The translations under genes and the position numbers were made by a program. A stretch of 64,000 nucleotides of DNA from Polytrichum commune (Eukaryota; Streptophyta; Polytrichopsida; Polytrichales; Polytrichaceae): contig OX485808.1 of NCBI GenBank assembly GCA_950295325.1, forward strand, positions 10,294,501 to 10,358,500. Direction: 5' to 3'. Below are positions 23,278 to 34,964 of this stretch, piece by piece. The notes under the pieces were generated by a model. The model did no database searches, was not told the origin of the DNA, and saw only the letters and a program-made list of their open reading frames with translations. Each line of letters begins with the position of its first letter. Positions within the stretch are counted from its first letter, which is position 1.

Positions 23278-24020
23278 ATGAAATACTTTAAGCAGATGAA
23301 AGCGGATTACTTGAAGAAAAAGCGAAAACAAGATGCGTTTGTAAATTTGGACGGCCCAAGAACGAATGAGGCACCTTTTGTTGTTGATAACGATGTGATT
23401 CCTTCTGAACTTGACAACAATTTTCGTGAAGATGAAAATAAAGTTGTAGAAGAAAATAGAGGACTTACAAATTCCTTAAATGTAGGAGGGATATGCCATG
23501 AATTAAGTGCATAACATTCGGTGGAAGGACAATGTAGCAGGGAGATGCAAACGCAATGTAGTATGGAAAGAGAGCAGTGTGTGCATGTAAACGAGGTATG
23601 TGAAGAGAGCATGCAAGAAGGGAGGCGGAATAGGAGGAGCAAAGAGAAGCGCAATGCAGAAGAATCGCCAAGAATTAAACGGAAAACGAGAAAGGAAGGA
23701 CGTGCATGTCGTGCCCAGAATGCAATAATGGAGGACATCAACCCCGAACCCAAAATTTCAAGTGTTGATATTGGCAGGTTCTCAGAGGTATCGAAGAAAA
23801 TTATTGTGAAGCATGCCATGGGTTGCGATAATTTGGTGGAAGTGATGAAAATGATATCTTCATTTGTAAAGTAGATTCCTGGATTCAAGAAAGAAAATTT
23901 CGCGAAAATAAGTTTCAAAGAACGCATGTTATTAGAGCTGGACTTTGTTTTGAAATGGGCGTTGGAGAAATTAGTGGTTTTTAGAGGTATTGATCTTTCT
24001 CAAGGCGCGGACATGATCAA
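23278..24020 (+). pseudogene. Decayed lysine-rich coding stretch, unknown
   Basis: One reading frame stays coding-like for about 740 bp and is interrupted by a few stops. It opens MKYFKQMKADYLKKKRKQD, passes through acidic and basic segments (RRNRRSKEKRNAEESPRIKR), and continues into KISSVDIGRFSEVSKKIIVK, ISFKERMLLELDFVLKW and FRGIDLSQGADM. The composition suggests a nuclear protein with a basic region. I do not recognise a family. It may belong to the same ruined locus as 24700-27973 or be a fragment captured by an unseen transposon. Confidence 0.35.
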
Positions 24021-24699
24021 CATGTATTAGGCAACGGTGGGCGATAAGTGAGCAAGCATAAAAGAAGTTTAGAGGTATATGGTTATGTCGAGTAGGTTTG
24101 CAGCCACCTGCCCGTACCGCGCACATGCATCCTTACTACTCGTCATTTTTGTAGCTTTCCCAACAATATAATTTTTTGGCAGTCTATATGAATGGCGTAT
24201 AATTGGGGGCCGCGGTTATGATTGCCTAATTGGTTGAAAATATTCACCTTTGTTTCTCGTTATCAAAAGGGTTTGGATTGTCTTTGAGAGGTTGATTGAA
24301 AAACACATGGCTTCGAACTTAACTGTATTTCTATGTGCGCGAGGATTTTGCTAGCACTCCCGTGCATGTCCCAGTTGTACCGACAAATTGAGGGTTCCAA
24401 ATTGTTTACTCAAGGAGAAATGAGAGTCGACATATATCAACTCGCAAGTGTTTCCGCAGTGCACCGCATATGGACTTATTGATTTATATATTTATCTAGG
24501 TTGAAGATACTTCAGTGCTCCTGAAGTTATTATTGGGACCAGGAGGAGGTGAAAGGCGACACAACCTTATGGTCACAGCCGTCAAGGGTTGCACATGAAT
24601 TTTCCAATAGTGAATGGTTAGGTATGTTTTTTGTCTGTTTTGTTGTCAGACATTGGAATTTCTTGACATTGTTGTACCAACACTTTGGAAGGAACCTTT
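24021..24699. other. Intergenic, no gene called
   Basis: A short coding-like piece after an acceptor-like TTATCTAG (VEDTSVLLKLLLGPGGG, about 24500-24550) is too little to call. Confidence 0.3.
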
Positions 24700-25629
24700 T
24701 GAAAAGCCTCAAACTGTGGTGATTTGTATCGGAGGCCATTACCAGACATGCCTTTAAGTGCAATTGAAGGCATGGTTGTCTATTGTGTCGTGACGGAGGC
24801 TAATCTCATCATAATGTCGTGCCGTCACGACACGAATTTGTCACGACATTATGCCGGATGTTGTCTTTATCCTGACGGACTTGAATTTTACCGAATTCTG
24901 TGTGTAATTACATTACCCCATTTCGGACACGTAGGATGTAAGATGTCCACGTGTGATGACATATCAACAAAGTAGAGGTAAAGTGGGGAGAAAATTACTA
25001 GCCCCCGTCCGCCCTCGTTCCCACCCCCGTCCCCGCCCCGTCCCCGCCCCGTCCGCCCCACCCCCGTCCGCCCCACACACTCCTTAGTCATATTTTACTA
25101 CTTTGATTTTAACAGAATGATAACAAAATGGCAAAATGGTTTACCTGGCGCTAGGCATATCCACGTCCACGTCGGCCTTTTCTGCCACATAGGACGCCAC
25201 CTTGGCAAGAAGGTAAGTATTTTACCCACCCTACTAGCTGCCCCCCTAGGTTGACCCTACGTGGACCCTATTGTGTCATGACGGAGGGGTCTGTCACGAC
25301 ACGACACCGTCATGACGTCGGGATAGACAACCCTGATTGAAGGTGTAGAAGATTTTGAATGGATGGAAAAACCTACTATTCTCCTTTCCTCCGATCTAAT
25401 GTGTCACATGCTTGCTAGAATTCCTCCCCCCCCCTTCACTGCAGTCTTGAAGGGGGAATGTGTTGAGTGTCAGAATGGGACCTATTCAATCCAGTACAAT
25501 TGGTCGAATAGGGCATGGTTGATAAGAAATAGGATGAATGTTATTGTAGGGGGCTGCAATCAAAGGTTCTGCATGGGGGACTACGTATTAACCTATTTCT
25601 TTTCCCAATGCAATGAAAGTGTGTGTTGA
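24700..25629 (+). pseudogene. Exon-like open frame split by a hAT MITE
   Basis: If the MITE at 24771-25335 and one copy of its 8-bp target duplication are set aside, the frame upstream (GDLYRRPLPDMPLSAIEG) runs directly on in phase into VEDFEWMEKPTILLSSDLM and on to NESVC at 25629, over 110 codons. The second part (GTYSIQYNWSNRAWLIRNR, then QRFCMGDYVLTYFF) faintly resembles a plant B3 domain (body strands followed by a GD turn), but this is weak. The fit of the frame suggests the MITE landed in a coding exon. Current function is unlikely with the insert present unless it is spliced out. Confidence 0.35.
24771..25335. mobile_element. hAT-family MITE with 8-bp target duplication
   Basis: A 565-bp element. 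The left end is CATGGTTGTCTAT and the right end is the complement of CAGGGTTGTCTAT. ATTGAAGG occurs immediately outside both ends (24763-24770 and 25336-25343), the 8-bp duplication expected of hAT transposition. Inside is a perfect 12-bp inverted pair, CATAATGTCGTG (24810-24821) and its complement (24842-24853), and a strikingly GC-rich CCCCGTCC/CGCCCC mini-array (about 25003-25078). No coding sequence. Confidence 0.88.
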
Positions 25630-27250
25630 CCATCATCAAATCAACATCTTGAAAGTTGGGTCCACGGGTGGATCACTCTAAGGCATTTTTGTACACCACA
25701 TACGGCTGGGATTTTTTTTGTTTTGGGGCTATTTACCTTCAAGGGTTGAATTAAAGCCTCTCTAGAATTAATTAAATTTCAAAAATGACCCATTTGTTTG
25801 CACCCTTCCATTACTTATATTATCCAAGTCACTGCAATTTTGTGTACTCTATATTCCTTTAAAGCCATTTTTGGACAGATGGAAATCCCAATTATCAACA
25901 TGACCAAAGATTTTAATGCCCCATTTCTTGTACGCAGGGGTTTTCAAAATTTGTTTGATGACGATGTGTGAAGTGCAAGACTTTGGCAATGGAAAAGTAG
26001 GGGTTCTAAATAACAAAGAAGGCTTCACAGACAGTGACCGGTGTCGTGATGTGGGCGGTCTATTAGTTAGAATTTAGATATTTTATTTATTTTCGTTATT
26101 TTTAAGTTGATCTTAGTTAGGTAAAAACCGGTCTTAAGTTGAAGACCGGATGAATTGGTAGATGGATGTGGTAGGTAGGATTAGATTTACCGGCGGGCCA
26201 ATAGCTAACCACCTAGGAGTTCTAGAAGGTTTTTACTTTAAATTCCTATTGGCTTACCGGATTAGCCTTTAGCCATATCTTTCCTATTTCTAACGGGATT
26301 AAGGTTCTAGAAACCTTTAACCCCATATCTTTCCTATTTCTAGTAGGATAAGGGTTCTAGAAACCTTTAACCCCAAAGATCATCCATTAGCAAGCCACTT
26401 GGAGGGGTTCTAAAGGACCTTACCTCGATGGTTTCCTATTGGGCGAAGGGGGGCAATGTGGAAGACTATTTAAGGGGTGTTAGAAGAGTGTTTAGGGGGG
26501 GATCATTAGTATTTTGAAGTTGATACTTGTATAGGATCGAGGGAGCTTAGATCAATTTGAGAGGAATAAGTGCTTAGGAGGCTCATCTACACAAAAGGGT
26601 GTGGAGGTGTAGCATTTAGAGTGACTAGATTGCACTAGAAGCACTACTTGTTGAGTTTTATTGGTTATGAACTTGAGCAGAACTTTATAGTGAAAGATTT
26701 GTCAATTATGGATGATCAGAGTGTTCAATGGATATGAAAATTTGAAGGATTGTTTATTATGAGTTATGGAAGTTGTGGTAAAAATTTGAGAGCTTCAGTC
26801 ATTGGCATGAAAATATGTATCTTTTAGAAGGTTATAGATATGGATACCAAAATTTGACACCACCTTCTCAACTTACACATCTATCTTATGTTAAAATCTG
26901 AGATTTATTGGACATAAGAGTAGAAAGTTATTAAGGTTTTAGTGACCGGGTGTTTTATCACAACATTCATGCTAGGTAGTTAGAGTTAGAATATAATGCA
27001 TAACTTTTGCATATGAACTCTGATTGTGCTCAAATTTGGTGGAAATATTTTTGATAAGGTACTTAATATGTGTACCAAATTTCACTTGAAGAAGATGAGT
27101 TGGTTTTGAGTTATACTATTCTGAAGTTTAGAGGGACCGCATTGAGAAAGATTTACATCAAGAGTGTAGGAGAAAGAAAGCTACTATATTTTTTTTTAAA
27201 CACTACCATAAAATAGAAGCCCGGCGCTTACCGGATAGTGCACATTTTCC
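25630..27250. other. Intergenic; LTR-like sequence with tandem duplication
   Basis: 26040-26700 looks like an LTR or its flank: a palindrome CCGGTCTT...AAGACCGG at about 26130-26150, then a TATTTAAGG box near 26468. No second copy is present, so this is not called as an element. A 50-bp unit starting CCATATCTTTCCTATTTC is duplicated in tandem at 26273-26322 and 26323-26372, with a few differences. Confidence 0.4.
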
Positions 27251-27973
27251 ATGACACCGGTTCTCAAAGTTGGAAAGTGGCTGGGTGAAACGTTGGACTA
27301 CCATTGGGATGAGAATTTTGACCAGTATGGAGTGATAAAGTCGGAAGATTTGTTGAAGCGGGAACAACTCCATATGGATGACCAATGGGTGTAGTGCAAC
27401 AAGTGCATGAAATGGTGCATTTTGCACAAGGATTGGAATGCAGACCTTGTCTTAGGTGTCTGGTAAGTGTATCATTTTTGATGTGCATGATGCAGTTCGA
27501 TTTCTACAGTATTTAGACATTGAGCTACTCCTACTAGAAAATGCTTTCAACATACACAAATTTAATGTAGAATATCTCCTCAAGAGTGGAAGCTCCTACA
27601 CTTGTGAACAGTGTTGTTGTATTGTAGGTTTTGTTTTAGGGAACCATTCAATGGCAACTGTATGATGTCAGAGGTGAAGGCTGCAGAAGATGTCGTTGTT
27701 GTGGCTCTTAATCGGGATGGAATTCAAAAAGTTGCACGTGTGCTTGTTGAAAATGGTTCCGGTTCTTCACATATTGCCAATCCAGGTTTTTCGTTGTTGC
27801 TCTATTCCCCGACTCTGTACATGTTTAGTGCCTCTTACACAATACAACTTTTAGCAAGAAGAGCAATAATAGCTAGATTGGAAGTTGACCACATTCCCAC
27901 AGGATGGTACCACAAATTGATCATTGCCTTCCCTACAACTCAAGAGTTGCTCGACTCCTTGTTGTTCAGGTGA
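27251..27973 (+). pseudogene. CW-type zinc-finger protein pseudogene (two exons)
   Basis: Exon 1 (27251-27462) opens MTPVLKVGKWLGETL and reaches DDQWV-stop-CNKCMKWCILHKDW. Exon 2 (27640-27973) continues EPFNGNCMMSEVKAAEDV to LLFR. The intron 27463-27639 has GTAAGT and TTTTAG ends and joins codons in phase. The W-x-x-C-x2-C-x-KW pattern with a downstream W and NxC is the CW zinc finger, a reader of histone H3 lysine 4 methylation in plant and animal chromatin proteins. A TAG at 27392-27394 replaces the Gln normally seen in WxQC, as expected of a C-to-T change. The piece is far shorter than known CW proteins, so this is a fragment of a host gene. Readthrough or a sequencing error is not excluded. 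Confidence 0.5.
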
Positions 27974-28164
27974 TTGGCTGCTCACATACTGTAAACCCAA
28001 TTTGAAGAACCTCCCAAAGGGCCATGATGACATGGGTGCACAAGTTGTTGCAGTAGCAGTGCCACTGGAAGGAAATGCTTGAGAACCGGTTGTTGTGGAC
28101 TGTGTTGAAATGAAGCGAGTGCGGTTGGTGTTTTGTTATGTTGTGAAGCATGGATAGAGTGGCT
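27974..28164. other. Short spacer
   Basis: 3' flank of the CW pseudogene; nothing recognised. Confidence 0.4.
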
Positions 28165-28325
28165 ATCAAAATTGTTGGAGCATGTTAGAGGTGGCGTCCG
28201 TAATTGGCGGAGGTTGTTAATAGTGGCCTCTAAAATTGTCGGACCTTGTTAGAAGTGGCCTCTAAAATTGTCGGAGGTGGTTAGAAGTGGCCTCCGAAAT
28301 TGTTGGAGCCGGTTGGGAGTGGCCA
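28165..28325. repeat. Minisatellite, ~36-bp unit
   Basis: Four to five diverged copies of a unit built on 'gttagaagtggcctctaaaa' plus 'ttgtcggag'. Confidence 0.85.
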
Positions 28326-28582
28326 GGTCAAATGCATGGCAAGTGCATCCTTTATGTACATATTTTATTATGTAAGCAAAAATAAAGGAAAAAGTGTTTA
28401 TTTTTCTTTGCAACGGCTTATGTTTACACACATCCCTAGAGATGAAAAGTGGTGCACATTGCAACGTTGTATGGATGAAAATCATCTGCATTCTTGGACA
28501 AAAATTTGATAACATCATCCTCGGTATGGTGGATGAAAGTCGTCTGTAGAATGCTGGAAATTTTATTTCTAGCAATTATTAC

Positions 28583-29060
28583 CATGTGGGGAACTTCCCC
28601 TTTTGAACATGTGGGGAATGCTTAAAATTCCCCATTTTTGCCGTTCCCCACATGGGCAAGATGTCTAGTCTTGTGGCCCCCCTTTTCACATGGGACACCA
28701 CGCCACTTTCCCAAGTGGGGAAGGCCTCTGGGGCTCCTTGTGTTAGAGATGGATGTTTGCACTTCTTCATGTGGATGCGACGGAGCTGCTGCTACCCCTT
28801 GAGTCTCTGATGTGTATTGAAGTTCGTGGAACATGTATACCATTGCAACATGCTTGGGCCTGAGTCTAGAGGTCATCATGGTGAAGATGATCACTTTTGC
28901 TCCATGATCTTCCACAAGGGGGATGTACAACATTCCCTCTTGGCACAATTCCCTCTTGTGTGTGGGAAAAATGCAAGAATTCTTTTTCAAAAGGAATGAA
29001 TTGTGCCAAAGTGGGAATGTTCATAGTGGAAAAACCAACCTTTTCCCATGCGGGAATTTC
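28583..29060. repeat. Palindrome-rich block (CCCACATG / CATGTGGGGAA)
   Basis: CATGTGGGGAA and its complement occur repeatedly (28584-28662). A longer inverted pair, 'cattccctcttggcacaatt' (28931-28950) and its near-complement at about 28997-29020, encloses a loop of about 50 bp. The block looks like one or two MITE remnants. No ends or target duplication are certain. Confidence 0.5.
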
Positions 29061-29574
29061 TCAAATACACATGGATCCATGTGTATTTTGTTTATGTATA
29101 GCAGTTTAGCTCCTTATAACATATGATCTAAGTTAGACAAGGTTGTTTTAGTTAACTTAATCCGCATTGAATGGAAGAACCTTATAATTACGTGTTACAT
29201 ATATATTGAGAGCTCCTATTCTTATTTGCTTGATCTTGCCTCATTATTTTGTAGGCCTCGTATCTGTTGGAGATCTAGAGCTTCTCTTTGAGATCGAATG
29301 GGAGTAGGAGCCATGCCATTTGATAGGCCATTTAAGCCCTGTATAACATGCTATAGACCACCGGATTCAAAGGTCGGCGGTGGTGGGATTGTTTCTAGTT
29401 GTAGATCACGTACGCTAGAGCAGGTTGCTAGAGCATAGAGGTTTTCTAAAGGATCGCGACAATTTTTGAAGAGGTTATCATTAGCATCGTGACTAGTTCA
29501 AAATAAGAAAACATGCCAAAAGAAATGGAGTTTTTCACACCAGAGGGTGTGGAGCAGTTGGTGTTCAAATTTGT
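29061..29574. other. Intergenic, no gene seen
   Basis: Nothing recognisable. Confidence 0.45.
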
Positions 29575-30125
29575 CAAATGTACTTATAGACTCTCAAATC
29601 ATTTAAGTCAAATCTAATTCACAACAAATAAGAGTTCTTGCTCAAATATGGCCTAGAATTATCAAATTACTTAAGTTAGATCTTCTTCACCGCAAATGAA
29701 TCTACAATCTCTCAAATCAGATACTCTTGATCTCAAATCACATTCAATGTATTCACATAAGGCTTTCCAAACTCAAGGCACTCAAACAAGACTTCTTTCT
29801 AATCAAAACACCTTAAATGGTTTCAAACAAGCCTTTCAATACTCAATCCTCACAAATAAGCCTTTGAACATCCAAAACACTCAAGTCAAATGTTTTTGAG
29901 GTCTGAACACCTCCAACCTTTCTAATCAAGTTCTCAACACTCAAGTCTCTTAGGTCAAATGGTTTTGGAGTCTAAACACCTTCAAAACTCTCAAATAAAC
30001 TTCACTAGACTCAAAGCACTTAAGTCAAATGCTTTTGAAGTCTAAACACCTCCAGACCTCTGAATGAACTTTCCTATATTCAAAACACTAAGTTAGATGG
30101 TTTTGGAGTCTAAACACCTTCAAAG
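29575..30125. repeat. CTCAAA-rich degenerate tandem tract
   Basis: Repeated blocks of 'ctcaaa', 'cactcaagtcaaatg' and 'ttttggagtctaaacacctt', with a clearer unit of about 80 bp at 29880-30120. Similar in character to 18340-18830. Confidence 0.65.
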
Positions 30126-31195
30126 CACGGGGAGGTTATTGGCAAAAATTATAGAATAACGTGCGATAAAAAATAGGATCTAATGTATTCATTGTAGGTA
30201 AATTTTGCAAAAAATACATATAATTTAAGGCTTTTTAAATAATGAAATTTGTTTACATGTAAAATACCATCACATATAATGGCTTTTTTATCTAGTCAGT
30301 TTATGTAAAATAGCATGGAAACAATTACTAGGGTTAGCAAGTCTAGAATAGGGTTTGTGCTAGTGGAAAAAGACAATTTTGTGTTGAAAATGCTTGGATG
30401 GATGACTTTGCATGTTGGTTTGCTTGAACGTTACTAAACCAACGGTTCCAATGTGGAGTTAATGGTCTCTACCCACGTGCTGGGAGGGAAAATTTCGGCG
30501 CTTTGTTTGACTTTATTTCACAGTCATAGACCTTAGGTTTATTGTTTTGATTTAGTTCATGTGAGTTTAGCATTGTGGCTGAACTTCATAATTCATGGTT
30601 GTAAGAAGAAAAATGTCCTTCATGAGAAAGAAAAAAGAAAAATCGCTTACAAAACCAAAGAAAAATGAGGTGTACGAAATAAAATGCGATTTAAGAAAAT
30701 TGGACAATATTTGGGCTCCGAGAAAAAAAAATGGGGTAAAATCAAAAAAATTGGTTACTTGGGGTCTAAGAAAAAAAATGCAGTATAAATAAATAGGGTA
30801 TTTTTAAATGATTCCCCAAAAAATTTATAATGACTAATAGGGTGTATTAAAATACAAGCATTTATCTTTATTTTGAAAAACACCATACCTTATAATCTTT
30901 TATGCAAGGTAGATAACCCCCCTGATAAATAGGTCATGAGCACACGTGTATGCATTAATTAAAGAGGGAGTGACCTCCCCGTGCTTCAAAGCTCTCAAAC
31001 AAGTCTCCCAACCCTCACAAGTCAACACTCTTTGCATCAAACAAACATTCACGCAAACACAAAACACAAAGAAACACTTGCAACAACCAAATGTGCCCTT
31101 AGACACCTCCAACGCTACAAAGCACAACTCTTCAAGATCCAGTCCACAACCTCAAAGTAATGAAATCTTTAGGCACTTCATTTGCATGGTGGGAC
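30126..31195. other. Intergenic, no gene seen
   Basis: AT-rich. The basic open frame at 30595-30792 is A-rich low complexity. A shorter CTCAAAC-type stretch lies at 30985-31100. Confidence 0.45.
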
Positions 31196-31463
31196 TGTAA
31201 CCTATTGGAACTCAATAGGTTTAGAGATAAGATTGCACAAGCATATTACACATATACAAAGGCAAATGAACAATGTGTGGAGTGAGATAGTCATCCTCAT
31301 TCCTTGCCTTACACTTTATTACTCATTTTCAACTTGGTCCTCACAAACAATATGGGATAACTCTTCTCCTACTATGGACCAACCTTGTAGGCTTATTACA
31401 ACCTCATTCTTTCTAGTATTACATTTCTATGACTACGAGCAATCTAATGCTCCACCTTTAACA
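31196..31463 (-). mobile_element. Solo copia-type LTR
   Basis: A 268-bp sequence closely matching the LTR at 16593-16862 along its whole length, with TG/CA ends (minus strand TGTTAAAGGTGGAGC to ...AATAGGTTACA). No internal coding relic is seen on either side, so it is probably a solo LTR. The adjacent 5-mers (31191-31195 and 31464-31468) do not match, so a target duplication is not supported. Confidence 0.75.
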
Positions 31464-33235
31464 ATACCTTTATTTGATAGATGTTGGAAATATTTTACTA
31501 TTTGGCCAAATCTACTTGTGCGTGTTCAAGATTCGGTGGTTGGCTAATGTATGCCTCAATTTCTAGAAATTTCAAACTTTTCTCCCCCACATCACTCTAC
31601 AAATAATTATGCAATGGCATCGATGAGGTTATAGGCTAATTGCTTCCTTACACGTTGCCAAGATTGTGGGATTGTTGAGGAAATAGCACTTCATTATATG
31701 TTGCATTCTTGTATTTACAAGCTTTCACTGAGTCTTTGACCAAGATATGGACACATAAAAAAATAAGAATAAGAATAAGATATATATATATATATATAAT
31801 TCAAAACTATGTATGTAGTCCAAGACCTCAAAAAGAATACAAAACAATATTAGGTTGATTCCCTCAATATCTAAAACTATGCATTCTTACTATGGGGTCT
31901 TAGATTCTCTTGTGATAAGGAGTTCTTTTCCCTAGCTTTCATCATCATGGACTTGTTTTCTTCTAAAGGGCTAGATGCTAGTGTAAATGCTTGATTTGTC
32001 AAGTGCAAAGTGGTTAATTATTGCTACCTTACAAATGGAGTTCAATGGCCATTACAAGAATATCTCCTTTGGAAAAATTTGTCTTATTCAAGTGCAACAT
32101 GTATGTGTTGACATATAACCATTTGGTATTAATGATTGATCAATGCCATGATCTAAGGATACTATTGATAAGAGGTGGTCGTGTTGTTAGTCCGAGGTAA
32201 TTGAGTTGTTTATTTGAATATTTTATGACTGCATCACGATAAAAATACCAAGCTAGCTATGGGGTGTTAATGGATCATGTTAGAGTCAAATGGGACCAGA
32301 AGATGGTCAAAACCTATGGATTAACCCCACAAAGAGCTCGCTTGGGTTTTTTTTGGAATACTTTGATAAAACTTGAGGGGGGGGGGGGGGGGGGGGCAAT
32401 AAAGTTATTTGTAGTGGGACACACCTCAAAAGTGTGTGGAGTTCATAGGGGCAATTTGGCTTGCATTGTTCCGCTCATCTTTTTGGTTGAACATCTTCAT
32501 TGTGTTGGCCTTTGGATTTTTGTCTTTTGGTGAGACATATGAACAAAAAAATTATTTTCTTCATGGATTGTTTAATTGACTGGTATAAAGGGTTTCGAAA
32601 TCAACATTTACCAATTGCACATGGATATGGACCACAACTTTGTAATAAAAATTGCTAGCTTCTTATGGATAATTGTTTTCTCAAAAGTGGTTACATATGC
32701 CAATATTGCCACAAAAACATTGATAAAAAAAATTGGTCTCATTTGCATCCCCTTAGACTCACTGCATTTAGACAAAATTTTATTTGTTAAGCTATGAGTA
32801 GTTAAGACTAAATGCCTCCACCTAAAAAAAATTCGTGAGCATAAGGTTAACATGTCTCAAATGGCCACTTCTAGTTTTTGAACATGATTCTAAACTTGGA
32901 TTTTGTAGATGGAATTTTCTTGTATCCGCAAATGTGATAAATGATTTTAGCAACAATCTACGGAATATTTTGAATTCCCATGTTGTTGCAATAATTTTCA
33001 AAGTCAAAAGTGTTGGAACTATAAAACCTACCAAGTACCATCCCCCCTTCCCCAATTATGCTGACCATTGAGCCTAAAATAGTTAACACATTTTGAGCAC
33101 ATTGTCTAGAATCTCTCTATACATTTTTTTTTTTTTGGTGTATGTTCACCAAAACCACACACCATTCAAATGTAGATGTCCATTCAAATATAAGTAACCA
33201 TAATAGGTACATATACCTTAGCCACTTCACACATG
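31464..33235. other. Intergenic with simple repeats
   Basis: No supported gene. Contains a TA run (about 31781-31797) and a G homopolymer of about 20 bases (32379-32397). Open frames around 32264-33071 show no domain. Confidence 0.45.
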
Positions 33236-33705
33236 AGATTGAGGGCCCGTGGCCATTGCATTTTAAGCACTCTCATCTGTGGAAAAAAGCAGAGCCGGTC
33301 CAAGTACGCTAAGAGTTTGCTTCACACTATGCTTGAGGGACCAACGGAGAAAGTGAATGCAAGGTGGTTGTAAAGTCTACATGGGTTCTTACATGGCATC
33401 AAATGGATCACGTATCATTGTCACTTAGACTATTTTCAAAACCACCTCTTGTAGGTAGGCCTAACACAAAACCACGAAACCATGGCACTCTTAAATCTCA
33501 TAACCATTGATTATTCATATTTTATCATGTGTGAGAACCTTGCATGAATTAAAATTCATTGAAGTAGCATTTGATTGAAGGCCCAATCACATTTGACTTC
33601 ACGCTACACTTAAGGGCACATGACCACACTTCATGATTTCTGATGTGTCTTGGGATGGCCTTTGGACACTTCTTTTGGGTTTGCACGATTCATGGTCATG
33701 TCTAG
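33236..33705. repeat. Dispersed repeat family B, reverse copy
   Basis: Inverted partner of 9455-9887; the same landmarks occur in reverse order. Diverged with small gaps. Confidence 0.7.
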
Positions 33706-34960
33706 GAACGGGCACTAGCAAAAATGTAGAAAACCACGTGTGAGAAAATGTAGGGTGGATTTTTTTCAAGACACATAATTTTTACATTTTTTTTCGATAC
33801 ATAATAATGTCCTCTAAATGTGAATTTGGGAATTATATATAATGCACAGTGTGGTTTAAGTTGCGGTATTTTTTATATTTAGATGTAAATTAGCATAAAT
33901 GAAGATTTTTTAAATTTATAGGTTTAACATAAATCATTTGCCAATAGTGGCATTGGATGAGAAATAAGCTAAATGTATGTGGACATGTGAATGGATTTGT
34001 TAAAATGACCACCTTTGAATGAAAAGTACCGTCATCCGGCGATAGAAGGGTTGGCTGGCTTATTTAGGGTTTCATTGGGGGGGGGGGTTTCAAGAATCAT
34101 ACGCAATATGCTAAAGTTTATAATATGATGTTTGTATGTGTGTAATGTGTAGAGTAGTATCTGCGCAATGTAATGTATTCATAGTGTATTGTATATGTAT
34201 GTATGTGCAGATTGTTCACACGAAATTACTACTACTTATAAATAAGATAGGGTGATTATAATTATGTGATTGTAAATTTTTTATATAATGATAGGGTGTT
34301 AGAGAATATCATCTAGTAGATATTTAGCTACTTATAAGGTGATATTTAACGAAGGAAGGTAAAAAACCCCCCATTAAATAGGAGTTCTCGCACATATGTA
34401 CATAAATCAAGTGTAGGTGCACCCCCGTGAATCATGTTTGTGAAAATGACTCTTTAGTTAGAATGGTTCATGGGTGCTATAGTACATCCCCCAGACTTGG
34501 AATGAAGTGGCCTTCAAGGTTTGGAATGCCACCAATTGTCTTGGAAACCATGAACTTGTCCACTTGGTTTTAAGGTCCAATTAGTAAAAAATTATTTACA
34601 ATCTGAAATAGGTAGGCGTATCGTGTCGGTGAAGGTATGTGGAATCGGACCTTGACTTGTCCATCCACTACGCAATAATTTTGTATTACAAAACTTCAGT
34701 GTCAAGTTGTTATGTGATGTGAAGGTGAATAATCTCTTTACCTTCAAATACTAGGTCTTGGTCTAAGTCCACTTCATGCTATGTCTCATGATTAGGGACA
34801 TGAGAAACAATAATTTAGGATTATTTGTGGTCATGCTTTAGGAGGACATTAAGTTCTCCCCCATGAATTTTTTAGGGGAGCTAGATTCGGGTAGGGGCAG
34901 CCGCCCATCCAAAAAATCCATATTTTTTGGACCTGACCAAAAACTGTTGCCTGCCTACCC
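33706..34960. other. Intergenic, no gene seen
   Basis: AT-rich, with a G run near 34078-34087 and ATGT-rich stretches near 34190. Nothing else. Confidence 0.45.
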
Positions 34961-34964
34961 GACT

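Noticed and set aside
25003-25091. Gly/Arg-rich peptide on the minus strand
   Set aside because: Translation of the GC-rich micro-array inside the hAT MITE.
26040-27000. Possible solo LTR
   Set aside because: LTR-like composition and a TATTTAAGG box, but no TG/CA ends with a target duplication and no second copy in the window.
30595-30792. Lysine-rich 65-residue open frame
   Set aside because: A-rich low-complexity DNA; translation reflects base composition.
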